From: Ascochyta rabiei
Lineage: Eukaryota > Ascomycota > Dothideomycetes > Pleosporales > Didymellaceae
Assembly (NCBI RefSeq): GCF_004011695.2
Contig: NC_082414.1
Location: forward strand, 1,798,001-1,862,000
Length of the DNA stretch: 64,000 bases
Direction: 5' to 3'
The notes beneath the pieces were generated by a model. It saw nothing but the letters and a program-made list of their open reading frames with translations, ran no database searches and had not been told where the DNA came from. A program made the position numbers and the translations under genes. Shown piece by piece: positions 43,168-54,557 of this stretch (position 1 is its first letter; each line of letters opens with the position of its first letter).

Positions 43168-46100
43168 TTCTAATTACTCTTATAATATAATAAAAGATAG
43201 ACCTAAGCTACTAGAAGTCTTAAACTAAATTATCTAGGCTTACTATCTTTAGAGAGGGACTAAGACAACCTACCTGTAGGAGAGCCAGTAGAGCGTAAGG
43301 TAACACCTCCCTCTGCAGATAAAGAGATACCTTAACAGACACTAAGTGTCTATAGTGCCTTAAGAGTATCTATAGGTCCTCTAGGTAGTACACCTTACCC
43401 TAGAATTTATATCTATAGGGCAGCTTTAGCTAAAGAAGGCTAGAATAGCCTAGAAGTAGGTAATTAATAACAGGAGTTAGAAAACTTACGTAAATAGTTG
43501 TAAGAGACAAAAGACTAAGAGGAACTTTCCTCTCTTTATAAACTTAGACGCAAATAAAACAAAGGAGATCTAGTAACAATCTTATCCTTCTAAAAAGTAC
43601 TAGAAGGGGTAGAGAAACTATAATCTTTCCTATTTATAAATCTTCTATAACCTAAACCCTTATAGAAGTATATAAAGCGTAACTACGCTAAATATAATTG
43701 TTAGGAGAGAGATTATAAGAGATACAATTTCTCTAATCCCTAGTTAATTTTTTTATAGAGGAATAAAAGATTAACTTTAGAGTAAGGTACCTCTTAGAGA
43801 ACCTAAAGACGTTATAGTAGGCCTACTGCACAACTAACTACTATAATTAGCTAACCTAGAAACTAACGTAGTAAGAGCTAAAAAGAATTATACTACATAC
43901 TTAAGGAACGCTACCTAAATATAAGCAAGCAGCGTATAAATCCTTAAAGTAATATAAGTAGTAGAAATCTTAGTCCCCTATAGATCTACTAGACTTTATG
44001 CATTTACTATAGGAGGAACTAGGCAACTTACATACGCTAGAGCTTTAAGTCCTAGAATATGTTGCTGTACTGCTCCCTAGCATATAAAAGGACTTGTTCC
44101 TTATCCCCTATAATTAAAGGGACACAATCCTAAATGTAGAGGAACAAGCTAATATTATTAACTAGAGACTAGGTTATTATAGCTAACAGCTACCTAAGAA
44201 GACTCTAGCTAAGGGCAAGACAACTAACAAAGGGCTACAGAAGCACTAATTTAGTAACTCTAGGTTAGAGGGGAATATAAAAACCCTATAAAAGTTATTT
44301 AAGTCTAATAAGTTCTATAAGGAGCTGGTAACGGGTAAAAAGGGCTAAGATAGGCTATATAAGGCCTAAAACGCGTGCCTTAAGTATAGAGAAACTAGTT
44401 ACTACCGCCCTAATTACCTAAAGCTAAAGTTAAATTAGAAAGACCCTGCTCTAGATAAGTTAGGAAAAGACAAGGGGCTTAAGACCTAATCTCCTCTCTT
44501 GTAGCCTATATTAAATTGTCTAAGAAGAAGAAGAAGAATATCTCTTATTATAAGGCAGTATACCTAGAACATATATGCCTTCTTATAGTTAAAGCATCTA
44601 TAGGCAACGCAGAGAACGTAGAAGCCTTATTAGATAGAGGGTTATAACTAAATTTAATTTTAGTTCTTCTGGCAAAGGAGCAGGATTTAGAGGTTACACT
44701 GTTAAATAAAATAGTGGCTAAAGGTGTAGGCAGAGTAGAATTGCCTATCTATAGAGTAACTACAGCAGAAGTATCTATTGTTAACTCCTGTAGAAGACAG
44801 GAGGTCTAACAGATACCTTTTGTGGTTATAGACCTACAAAGGTACAAGATATACCTTAGATTACCCTAGATTAACTAGATAAACCCTAAGCTAAGCTATT
44901 TAAGCTAGTGCATGCTCTTCTAAGGGAAGAAGTATAAGAACTCTCCTAAACTAGAGAAAATAGCGTTAGAAGATACTAAAGAGTTTAAACGCACTATAAG
45001 AAGTCCCTTAGTAGACGTTTATATTTGTATAGTAAACTTAGTAGGTATATATAACCTAATATCTGCTAAAAAGGGCCTAATTCTAGAAGTGTATTGCGAA
45101 TATACGCACTTAGAATTAGAAGATAATACTTAGGTCCTACTAGAGTATAGAGAGCATAACCTAGTAATTAATATTATAGAAGGAGCTACTTCCCCTTACT
45201 AACTGTTATACAGGCTATATGCAATAGAATTAAAGATACTTAGGAAGTATCTAGCAGAATATCTACAACGTAGCTAGATATAACACTTAAGGTTGCTAGC
45301 AGGGGCGCCTATTCTCTTTTTAAAGAAGAAAGACAGTAACCTATAACTGTGTGTAGACTATAGAGGTCTAAACAAGATAACAGTTAAAAACTACTACCTA
45401 TTAACACTATTTACAGAGTTACTAGAATAACTAGCGCAAGCTAAGTTCTATACTAAACTAGATGTATATAAGGCATATTACTATATCTAAATTAAGAAAG
45501 GGGATAAGTAGAAGACTGCTTTTTAAACTAGGTATAGACATTTTAAGTTTATAGTAATGCTGTTTAGACTTAAAAATGCTTCTACCTAATTTTAGGCCTA
45601 TATAAACAAGGCACTAATAAAATTAGTTAATATAAATTATATTGTGTATCTAGATAACATATTAGTATACTCTAAGACAGAGGAAGACTACTTTAGACAC
45701 GTTAAGGAGGTCTTAGAGAGGCTTTGTAAAGCAAACCTCTATATGCGCTTAGATAAGTGTAAATAGCACTGTTAACGTACAGAGTACCTTAGGTATATAG
45801 TCTTGCCTAAAGAGGTAAGTATTAACCTAGACAGGGTTAAAATAATCTAAGAATAGCTAATCCTGCGCATAGTTCGTAATATCTAAGTATTTATAGGCTT
45901 TATAAACTACTATTAGAGGTTTATTACAGGGTTTTCTAAATTAGCCTTGCTATTAACCTAATTAACCTAGAAAGGGCCGAATTTGGCCAAATCTAGTTAA
46001 GCAATAAGAAAGGAGGAGAGTTAGCCTCTTAAGCTAAGCAACGAATTCTTATAAGCTTTCTAGAATATAAAGGATTTGTTTATTAACGTAACTATCTTAG

Positions 46101-46225
46101 TTTATTTTATACCTAGGAGACAGACTAGGATAGAAGTAGATGCCTCTAGAGGCGCTATCTTAGGAATCCTTAGTTAACTAGTCCCTAGGGAGGGGAAGCT
46201 AGCCTAATAGAGGCCTATCCAATAT
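43168..46225 (+). pseudogene. Gypsy gag-protease-RT, + strand, truncated in RNase H
   Basis: Leader and gag from 43190; a degraded zinc knuckle near 44370-44410 (CLKYRETSYYRPNY, with Cys and His positions turned to Tyr); protease near 44615-44650 (ALLDRG, family LLDSG). RT at 45200-45780: LCVDYRGLNKITVKNYYL, TKLDVYKAYYYI, FKFIVMLFRLKNAST and IVYLDNILVYSKTEEDY (second catalytic Asp changed to Asn). RNase H begins near 46120 (RIEVDASRGAILGI). The sequence stops abruptly at about 46225, where a helicase-associated region begins, so RNase H, integrase and 3-prime LTR are gone. Confidence 0.87.
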
Positions 46226-46230
46226 AACAC

Positions 46231-46253
46231 CGCGATTTAGAGTGCAAATCGCG
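46231..46253. other. Perfect hairpin at the left edge of the first helicase unit
   Basis: CGCGATTT (46231-46238), 7-nt loop, AAATCGCG (46246-46253). Followed within 30-60 bp by GTTAGGGTT and TTAGGGTTT wording. Confidence 0.8.
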
Positions 46254-46569
46254 TTGATGCTAACCCAAACTCGCTTAGCGTTAGGGTTCTAAGTTAGGGT
46301 TTACAACCCGAATTGTTAGGCCTAAATTGCAAGGAACAACAACACTTGCACCTACTAAAATATTAACACTGTTATTATGCGTATCTGCACGTCTTTCTGC
46401 AGAAGTTTAGTAGGCTATAGACTATTATTGTGGGCGTGCTAGGGTTAGATACTAGGTTAGGGTTCGCTATAGATTAGGCCTAGCAAAACTACACAACAGC
46501 TCTGCAACAGCGCAGCAACATTAACAATAACAAACAACGCAGCTAATATAGTTGCAAAAACAGTACTTA

Positions 46570-49500
46570 GGTGTTGCTTAAAAATTATAATGCTATTCTC
46601 TGTTTCTTAAAGGAATATAGTGTGCTAGTATGTAAGGATTACTAAACAGGCGTTGTTAATCTTAATAGGCATCTCTTATAGCACTACACTGTGCCTACTA
46701 CAACTTAGAGAGAGATTATTAGGCGCTTTAGTTACTACATGTTAACTAAACCTAATAATGTTAAACTTCTAGATAAGCTAGCAATGCTAATTAAAGAGCT
46801 TAGGGCGCTAGTAGACGCGCTGTAGTGCAGGATATATAACTATATTAGCACTAATAAGGATAGATTCTGCTAGCACTGTAAAAAAGATTACTAGCAAGCT
46901 TAGATAGAAGAAACAAGCTTACTCTATAAGACTGTTAAAGTTTAGAGTTTTTTCTATACAGTAGGGATGTAGAAATACTTTGTTATTAAAACAGATGATG
47001 CTAGTAATCCTAAGAACGCTAGTATTAAAGTTACTGTATAAGAAGAGCTGGCCGCATATAGCTTAATATAACAACAAATTTAAGAAGAGCTGTAGATACT
47101 AGAAACAGCAATAAAGACTAATAAGATAGGCTAGTTTAAGCGCAAAGGATGGTTAGAGTTCTTTAAGAGCTAGAATCTTAAGTATCTTGTCTACTAAGCC
47201 TATGCGCCTAATTGCAGTAAAGACAAGATAAAGCTTGCTACTAAGCTAACAGAGCAACTAGTAGAGAGAAGTATTAGGGGACTAGCTACGCTTCTATATA
47301 AGCTAAGGCGCTAGCTGCGCAGTGTAAAGCTAAGTAAGGCTAACACCTAGCTGCTGGCGCAACTATAGAACCTAGAGAGTTAGGCTTAGTACGTAAGCTA
47401 CATAGCAAAGTTTATCTGCTTCTATCTGCAGGTACTAGCTAACAAAGAGCAGTAGATTATCTGCGTAAGAGAAGGACAATTTAACTGTAACAGTAAAGAG
47501 ATAGTAAGCAGCAAGGAGGATAGTAAAGATAGCGAAGATAGTAAAGAAAGTAAAGATAAGAGTAATGCCCTATAGCCCCCCTATAGATTATACAGACTAA
47601 TACTAACATATATAAAGATATTATAAGATAAAATAAAGAACGCTTATAAGTTGTTTACGTAGATAGTTAAACAGAAGGTGTGTGTAATTAGGCTGTAGGA
47701 TATACTTAACAGCAGTAAGTAAGTAACACAGATAGACGCACTTCTAAAGTCTATTAGCTTATTTATCTTTACAAAGTATTACCCTAACACACTATCTACT
47801 AGCTTAATGTAGTTTCTTGCTATACTTAGCATTAACCTAGACATAGGCTGCTTATAGACTGTAAAGTACTATTTATATATACTAGCAGGTATAGTGTACT
47901 ACGTGTAAGTAATTAGAGCTAAAAAGCTACTTCTAGGTAGGTAGCGTAACATACAGACAGAGCAGGACTATAATTACTTTATTAAGATGTAGTATATATA
48001 TCTAGCAGACAGCATATTTACTCTAATAAGCATAATAATTAGTATACTTGCGTACAGGAAGTATATTACGTTAACAGCTAGCAATTTAGGCAATATATAC
48101 TAGTTAGCAGACAAGCAGATATCCTATCTAACTAGTTAGTAGATTAAGGTTAGCTGCTTCTGTAAGATAGCGCAGGACTTAGTAACAGAGATATCTAAGA
48201 TGCTGTAGGAGCTATACTAGGTAGACAACAGAGAAGAGCACTTCATAATTAATCTTAAGTAGGTTATTAATAACATTACGTTTATAAAGTAGGGTACGTC
48301 TTTTATTAATGCACTAAGCAACAAGCTAAAGAATAGGCTTACTTAGATGCTAATAAGGGTAAGGAGTACAGACAGCAGTCTGCAACTAAAGCGCGCTAAT
48401 AGGTAGTAGAGCGTTAAGGCAGTGTAGTAGTATATAAGGTAGATAGACTACTTCTTAGAGCTACTACTATGCAGCGTGCACGTCACGTTAGGGCAGCTAG
48501 AAAGGAAGTTAGAGATTACAATAATTTAATACCGCAACAGGATACTGCAGGATTATAATATCTTTATTGCTAACAGGCAGATTATAATAGTAGTCTGCTA
48601 TTACAAGTTATAGTTACAGTAGGACAAGCTAAATATTATGCTGTGCTTCTTACTGCTGTAGCTTAGGTAGATTATAGCGCTCTACTTAGCGTATATATAG
48701 CTGTTCTGTAAGTATCTAACACTGTAGGTCCTTAGTAGTAGCTATAGCAACTATGTCTAGTATAATGTATAGGGCGCGTAGAACACAGATTAACTAATAA
48801 GAGTTCTTAAGTAAGAAATATAGAAGAGACTAGAGGTTATGCTGTATATGCTTAACTACTAGTATACTGCTATAGAACTTAGCTAAGTCTATATTAGAGA
48901 GTTGTTAAGTAAGGGCTACTAGGGCAATATTAGTAAAGTAGACAAGGCAGAAGTAGAAGATAATAGTAAGGATATTATTAAGCTGTAGAACTTATACACA
49001 ACTGTAATAGGTATAAGTAACTATAGCATACTAATTAATATTGTCTAGTATCTTAGCGTGCGCTTAATTAATATATTCTAGCTACTTAGCGCAGTGTAGT
49101 ATAAGTTCTTAGGGGTTAATAGTATAGGTAAGGTATATTAAATAGCTGTAGTAAGTAGTACGTAGAAGAAAAGGCTAATACAGGCAAGCATGTCTAGGCT
49201 AGCGCTGCTACTGTAGGATAAGGAGGTAAGGGTAGAAGACCTGCGTAAAGACAAGATCTGTACAGCGCTGCAGCAGGTGCTAGGCATGTAGGAGGTAGGG
49301 TTCTGCTTAGTAGAGCAGGAGCAGGCAATGTGTGCTGTTCTTAACAGACAGAATCTGCTAGTTGTTATGCTCCTAACAGGAGGTAGTAAGAGTCTGCTGT
49401 TTACAGTGCCAGCAGTTATAGAGTAGATAGGGGTTACTGTTATTATTATACTGTACTAGGCGCTAATTAACTATCTAGTAGAACATATTAAGAGTAGTAG

Positions 49501-51230
49501 TGTAGAGTGTATAGAGTAAAAGCATAGTAAGAACAACCTAGTATCTATTGTTATAGTAAGCGTAGATTATATAGGTAACATGCTTAGCATAAGTAACTTC
49601 TTAGCGTACGCAGGGTTACTACTTTAGAAGAGGCTACTGTAACAGGTGGTAACGTACTCCACGGTCGAGCGGATCACACGATCGAGCGGATCACTTAAAA
49701 CCCCACCAAAATTGTCCAAAACCACAACCCTTAATTTCAACAACCACGCAATAAAATCTTCTTAAAATCTCAGAATAGTATTGCATAGCTATTAGTAAGT
49801 ACATATCTAGATTTTAGCTTTATAGCTATAATAGTTATAGAAATAGCCTGCAAATTATGCTAAACACCCCTGTAAAACAGTAATCGCTTAATAACTTCTG
49901 TGTTATAGATTCTAGCACTCTAAAACTTTCAAATACTCTTATTTATATTAGTGCAGCCCTGTCCTAAAAATTTTAGAAGATTTTATTGCGTAGTTGTTAA
50001 GATAAAGTGTTGTGGTTTTGGGCAATTTTGGTAGGGTTTTAAGTGATCCGCTCGACCGTGTAATCCGCTCGACTGTGGAGTACGTTAGTAGATAAGTGTT
50101 GTCTTGTCTTCTTAGTACATAGCTAGCGGCTAAAGCTAGCGCTGCTAAAGAACTTACAGCTACTTAGCTACCTAATTATGCTTATAACAGTAATGTTACT
50201 GCTAGTATAGGAGTAAGCATAAGAGTCTAGTATGCTTATATATAATATAATATATATATAGGTAAGCACTATACAGCTAAATATACGCTACTTTGTCTTA
50301 TAGTGTAAGCTAGAGTAGAAGAAAGAGATAGCTGTAACAATTAGCTTATAGCGTTAGGCACAGCTATAGGAGCTTAGGCTAAAGAGGGTTATATACTGCT
50401 AGAGTAAGGCACTATATAAGGATATAGCAGCTATACTAGGCTGTGTGTTTTATTACGCAGGTGTTAAGGACAAGAAAAAAGTAGAGAAGCTAGAGAGGTA
50501 GGAGCAAGAGGGCGGACTAATAGTAGCAACGTCTACGCTAGGCACTAGCGTAGACTACCTAGGGATTATATACATCTTACACATAGAAATACTATAGAGT
50601 ATAATTAACTATATATAGAAGAGTAGGTAAGGTAGAAGAGTAGGTAAGGCAGTAGATTTAGTAATACTAGTAGGGCACAGTAAGGTAGAGCAGACGCTAG
50701 CTGTGCAGCTAGACAACATTAACGTGTTAGTAATAGGGCTTTTTATTATTAGTAGTAGCTGTTAGTAGCTGCTAATAAGTTAGTAGATAGGCTAGATTAG
50801 GGTAAGCTACAGTAACTTAGAGGGAGTAGCTAGCTGCAACTAGTGTGGAGACAGGGTCTAGCTGTAGCTAGACAAGCAGCAGAGGCATAGGCGTAAATAG
50901 GGGTAGGTATAGTAGCTGTTTAATAAGCTGTAGGCTAGGTGCGTAGTATGCTGTATAATAGACAAGGTAGGCAGTAAGGTATAGTGTTAGCACAGGACAA
51001 TGTAGTACGCAGCGCACTAGGGCGTAATGGAGAGAGAGCTAGACAACTTTTAGATAGTAATAACATAGGTAAGAGGCGTAAGCAGGAACAAGATAGTTAA
51101 AAACAACTACTAGAGGTGCTAGGTAAGTTAGAAGTACTGCGCGACAGGGGAGGACAAGGAGGTAAGGTGTTAATAGCTAAATGTAGTAGTGCTGTTAGTA
51201 AGAGTAGTAGGGTAGGTAGAGAAGGGGTTA
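46570..51230 (+). pseudogene. RecQ-like (telomere-linked-helicase-type) protein A, split by a MITE
   Basis: One frame from about 46586 to the MITE at 49652. The N-terminal region (YNAILCFLKEYSVLVCKDY, VVNLNRHLL) and a decayed zinc finger (DRFC-stop-HCKKDY near 46850) resemble the DUF3505-type domain found on fungal RecQ-like proteins. A long helical middle follows, then Walker A MLLTGGSKSLLFTVPA at 49367-49411, with the usual GGGKS changed to GGSKS. After the MITE: VVDKCCLVF (DECH position) at 50088, LITVMLLLV (TATLPP position), and the C-terminal helicase lobe CVFYYAGVKDKKKVE, GGLIVATSTLGTSVDYLGII near 50440-50560. About 1,400 codons. Stops are TAG/TAA at Gln/Trp positions. A helicase of the subtelomeric class, dead here. 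Confidence 0.85.
49652..50085. mobile_element. 434-bp MITE, copy 2, inside helicase A
   Basis: Same length, TIRs and doubled GAGCGGATCA motif as 21203-21636, with the middle section inverted relative to it. TA at 49650-49651 and 50086-50087. Insertion plus TA adds 436 bp and shifts the helicase frame by one; removing it joins the two helicase halves in frame. Confidence 0.95.
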
Positions 51231-52510
51231 GAGATTATCTAACAGTGCAGGTATAGTAGAGAGATAGGAGGAGATTAGAAGGTATATACAGCGTAGCTAG
51301 GTAAGTAACACACTATTAGAGTATAGGATAAGCGTAAGTTATTTAGTAATATAATAGTAGTTATAGTTTAGGTAGTGTTATTTATAATAGAGAACTAAAA
51401 AGCGTATGTAGAAGTAGAATAGGATTAATATTAAATTAAGGTTTAAAGTCTAGCTAATACAGACTAGGCACAGTAACTATATAGAACTAGAGTAATATAC
51501 ACTTTGCTATTAGTGCTAACAGAAGAAGAGGTAGGTAGGTAAGCCTGTAGATATGCCCCTAGAGTAAAGTAATTAAGATTAAAGGAGGGGAGGTAGTTAA
51601 GATTGCAGAGCGGAACAGAAGAGAGAGAAAAAGACAGTAGCGTAGTAATAGTAGTAAAGGAAAAGAAAATTTAGAAAAGTAGAAAGAATAAGAATAGAGT
51701 AAAGAGAGTAAGAGGTAAGAATAGAGAAAAGAAGTAAAAAAAAAAGAAAAAGAAGTAAATAGAAGTTAGTGAAGAAGAAAATAGTGTTTAAGAAAAGAAG
51801 ATAGGAAAGTAAGAATAATAGGTAGGTATTAGTGTAGAAAGAAATTTAGAATGAGAAAAGAAAAATTAGTAGGGTAAGAAGTAAAAGTAGTGTAAATAAA
51901 AGAGAAGAAGAGAGAAGAAGGTTAAAAAGAGAGGTAATAGTAGAAGGTTTTAAAAAATAAAGAAAGAAGGTTATAGGAAAGAGAGTAAGAATAAAAGAGA
52001 AAAGTAGGAGTTAAGTGTAAGAGAAGAAGTATAAAAAAAAAATAAGTTAGTAGAGTAAAAGATAGAGTAAAGAGTAAATATAGGTGTAAGAAGAGAAAAA
52101 GGAAAGTTAAGGTGTTAGAAAAGAGAGTAGTAGGGAAAGGTAAGTAGGAAAGAGAAGTAGAAAAGAAAAGAAGAAGAAGTAAGTATTAAGAGTAAAACAT
52201 TAAAGAGAGAAGAGAAAGGTAGAAAGAGAAGAAGTAAGAGAGAGAGGGTAAGTAAGAAAGTAAGTGTATATGTTAGGAAGAAGGTAAGGAATAGAGTTAG
52301 GGAAAGTAAAGAAGTAGGTAATAGTAACAGTTTTGTTTTAGTGTAAGAAGAGAGGAAGGGTTAAGAGAAAAGTTAGAAGAGTAACATATAAAGTTTTAGA
52401 GAAGAGAGAAGAAGGAGAAAAGGAAAAGAAAGATTAGTAGTTTAAAGAAAGATAGTTAAAAAGTAGAGAAGATTAGGAGTAGTAGAATAAGGAAAGGAAA
52501 AGATAAGGAA

Positions 52511-52605
52511 AGTAGTAAGGATAGAGAAAAGTAGTAAGGATAGAGAAAAGTAGTAAGGATAGAGAAAAGTAGTAAGGATAGAGAAAAGTAGTAAGGATTA
52601 GAGAA
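52511..52605. repeat. 19-bp tandem repeat, about five units
   Basis: Unit AGTAGTAAGGATAGAGAAA, four copies identical and a fifth altered (GGATTAGAGAA). Confidence 0.92.
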
Positions 52606-52740
52606 TAGGTGTTGTAAGTAGAAGAGTAGAAAAAAGAAAAAGAGAAGAGAAGAAGAAATAGGAGAGAGTAGGGTAAAGAAAAGAAAAAAAAGGAAGAAAG
52701 TAGAGTATATAAAAGAGTAGGGTAAGAAAGTAGAAGAGGG

Positions 52741-52770
52741 TAAGGGTAAGGGTTAGGGTTTAAGAATAAG
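52741..52770 (+). repeat. Short TTAGGG-like interstitial telomere motif
   Basis: TAAGGGTAAGGGTTAGGGTT, with more degenerate GGGTAAGGG and GGGTTAGGG wording up to 53000. Confidence 0.55.
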
Positions 52771-53110
52771 ATAAGGCTTAGAGTTAAGTAGCAGAGTAGA
52801 GGGAAGAAAAAGAGAAGAGAAGAAGAAGTAGAAGAGAGTAGAGTAAAGAAAAGAAAAAAATAAGGAAGAAAGTAGAGTATAAAGAAGTGTAGGGTAAGGG
52901 AGAAGAGTAGGGTAAGGAAGAAGAGTCGGGTAAGAGTAAAGGGTAGGGTTTTAGATTAAAAAGAGGGTTAGGGTTTTAGAGTTAGAGGAGAGTTAGGGTG
53001 TTAGTATAGAAAGTGTAGAAGGGGTTTAAGAGAAAAATAGTAGAAATAGATAAAGAAGGAGGTAGGTAGAAGTATAAGGAGAGATATAAAAAGAAGAAAG
53101 AATAAAGTTA

Positions 53111-53499
53111 AGAAGTCTTAGTAATTATATAAATAAAGATAGTATATTTGTTTACTTTACCTATATAAATTTTAGTATAAGTATAGACACTTAACTATAT
53201 TTATTTACTTTTTAAGTATAAATTTATTTACTATTTCTGAAGTTAAATATTGCTGTAATACTTATAGAATGTGTAGAAAGTACGTTCTAATTATACATTA
53301 AATTTATAGAAGAATTAAGTATATAGTACGTAAGTAGAATATAGATAAAGTTTAGATATTAATATCTATAATGTTATAGGGTAGTATTAATAAGGTATGT
53401 AGTATAATGTTTAGAGTTAATCTACTCTATAGGATAGAACAAATTAAGTAAAGTTAGCTAACGTAACAACAGAGCTAGCGTAGGACTCTTTAGCAAAGT
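53111..53499. other. AT-rich stretch, nothing recognised
   Basis: No gene, repeat or motif that I can support. Confidence 0.4.
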
Positions 53500-53955
53500 A
53501 TAACTTTACTCTCTAATACTATTATTAACGCTGTTATTAGTTTTGTTATCTTTACTGTCTTAAATCTCTTTAACCTTATAGATAGTTACTAGCACCTCTG
53601 CCTTAATACTTAGCGTTTTCTTCTTGTTAATAGGCCTGCCAGCAATTCCCTCTAGCCCTAACTAGTTCTTAAGTGCCTTACTAGCTACACAAATGTCTAG
53701 ACACTCCTTCTTAAGTAGCTTAATCTAGACATGCAGCTGGCCTACACAAAGGGTGCGTTCTATCTAGTAATTTATAATCTTATTATGTAGTATTAGGGTT
53801 AGAATGCCCCAGTCTAGCTCCTAACTAATAGAGTACCAGTGCATAGCTTGGCCTAACTATTGTCTAAACACCTACTTGTCCTTCTTAGTAGCGTTAGGAC
53901 TAACTAACTCTACTAGCGCTGCAACTGCCTCTGTGCAGATTTGTCCTTTTCTGTA
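53500..53955 (-). pseudogene. Helicase-companion ORF, C-terminal fragment
   Basis: Minus strand, homologous to the C-terminus of the ORF at 60643-62397: both read QLGLEGIAG (the Q as a stop in one copy), then KKTLSIKAEVL or KKTLSIKVKAL, and KVKEI-stop-DSKDN or KVEEIKDSKDN. Also DWGILTLILHNKIIN against GWGVLLVMLDNAILK. The frame is lost at about 53955, where unrelated sequence begins. It lies head to head with helicase B, 600 bp apart. Confidence 0.6.
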
Positions 53956-54557
53956 TTAATTTCACGTTCTATCCTAGGGCGGTAACGACATGGAGCCCTG
54001 AATGTTGTTAGGGGATCCTTTTTATTAGGGCCGAGATATTTAGGGCGTAGGCGTATTTCTGAGAACACAGGCTCTATGTTGTTACATTTAGAGGCTAGTG
54101 TTGTTAGGTTCCCTAAGGCTAATTTGTCTAAAACTTAAGTATGTTAATTAGCGCACTAAATTGCACGTCGCATCTAACTTGCAGCCCTAGAACCTACGTA
54201 GTTAATAAGGTTAGGGTTTTGTGTTTAAGGTTAGGGTAAGGTTTGTAGGGTTAGGACAACCCACACAACTAGGTTTAGAGGCGTTCTAAGATTATAACTA
54301 GTAATTACTAACGTTACCTATATGCGTAGCTGCGTTAAATATATAGGAAGACGCGTTAACAGCGCTATAGATAGCATACAGTCTGTATTTAAATATAGCT
54401 GTGTCTAGACAGTTGTTTACCTATATACTATTATTAAGCAGTTATTATAGTAAAGAGCAGTATTATAAGTAAATATTTTAAGTATGTAGTTAAGTACGCG
54501 TTAGCTGTGTACAAAGCGTGTAGGCACAGCGTTTTGCCTAGCTAGATTAAGAGCTAT
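53956..54557. other. Region between companion fragment and helicase B
   Basis: No gene. Contains TTAGGGTTTTGTG and GTTAGGGTAAGG wording around 54210-54240, again telomere-like. It would include the helicase B promoter. Confidence 0.45.

Larger units (their letters stand above)
51540..53110. repeat. Purine-rich (A+G) low-complexity tract of about 1.5 kb
   Basis: The + strand is almost wholly A, G and some T, with C virtually absent (for example about 350 bp with hardly any C from 51845). It holds a 19-bp tandem (52511-52605) and a longer direct repeat (about 52624-52740 and 52796-52920). Follows the end of helicase A. Confidence 0.85.

Noticed and set aside
46231..51300. Helitron interpretation of the helicase units
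   Set aside because: No Rep/HUH motif, no TC start or CTRR end by the hairpins; helicase motifs are RecQ-like, not Pif1-like.
52741..52770. True telomere
   Set aside because: Only about three degenerate TTAGGG-like units, internal to the window.
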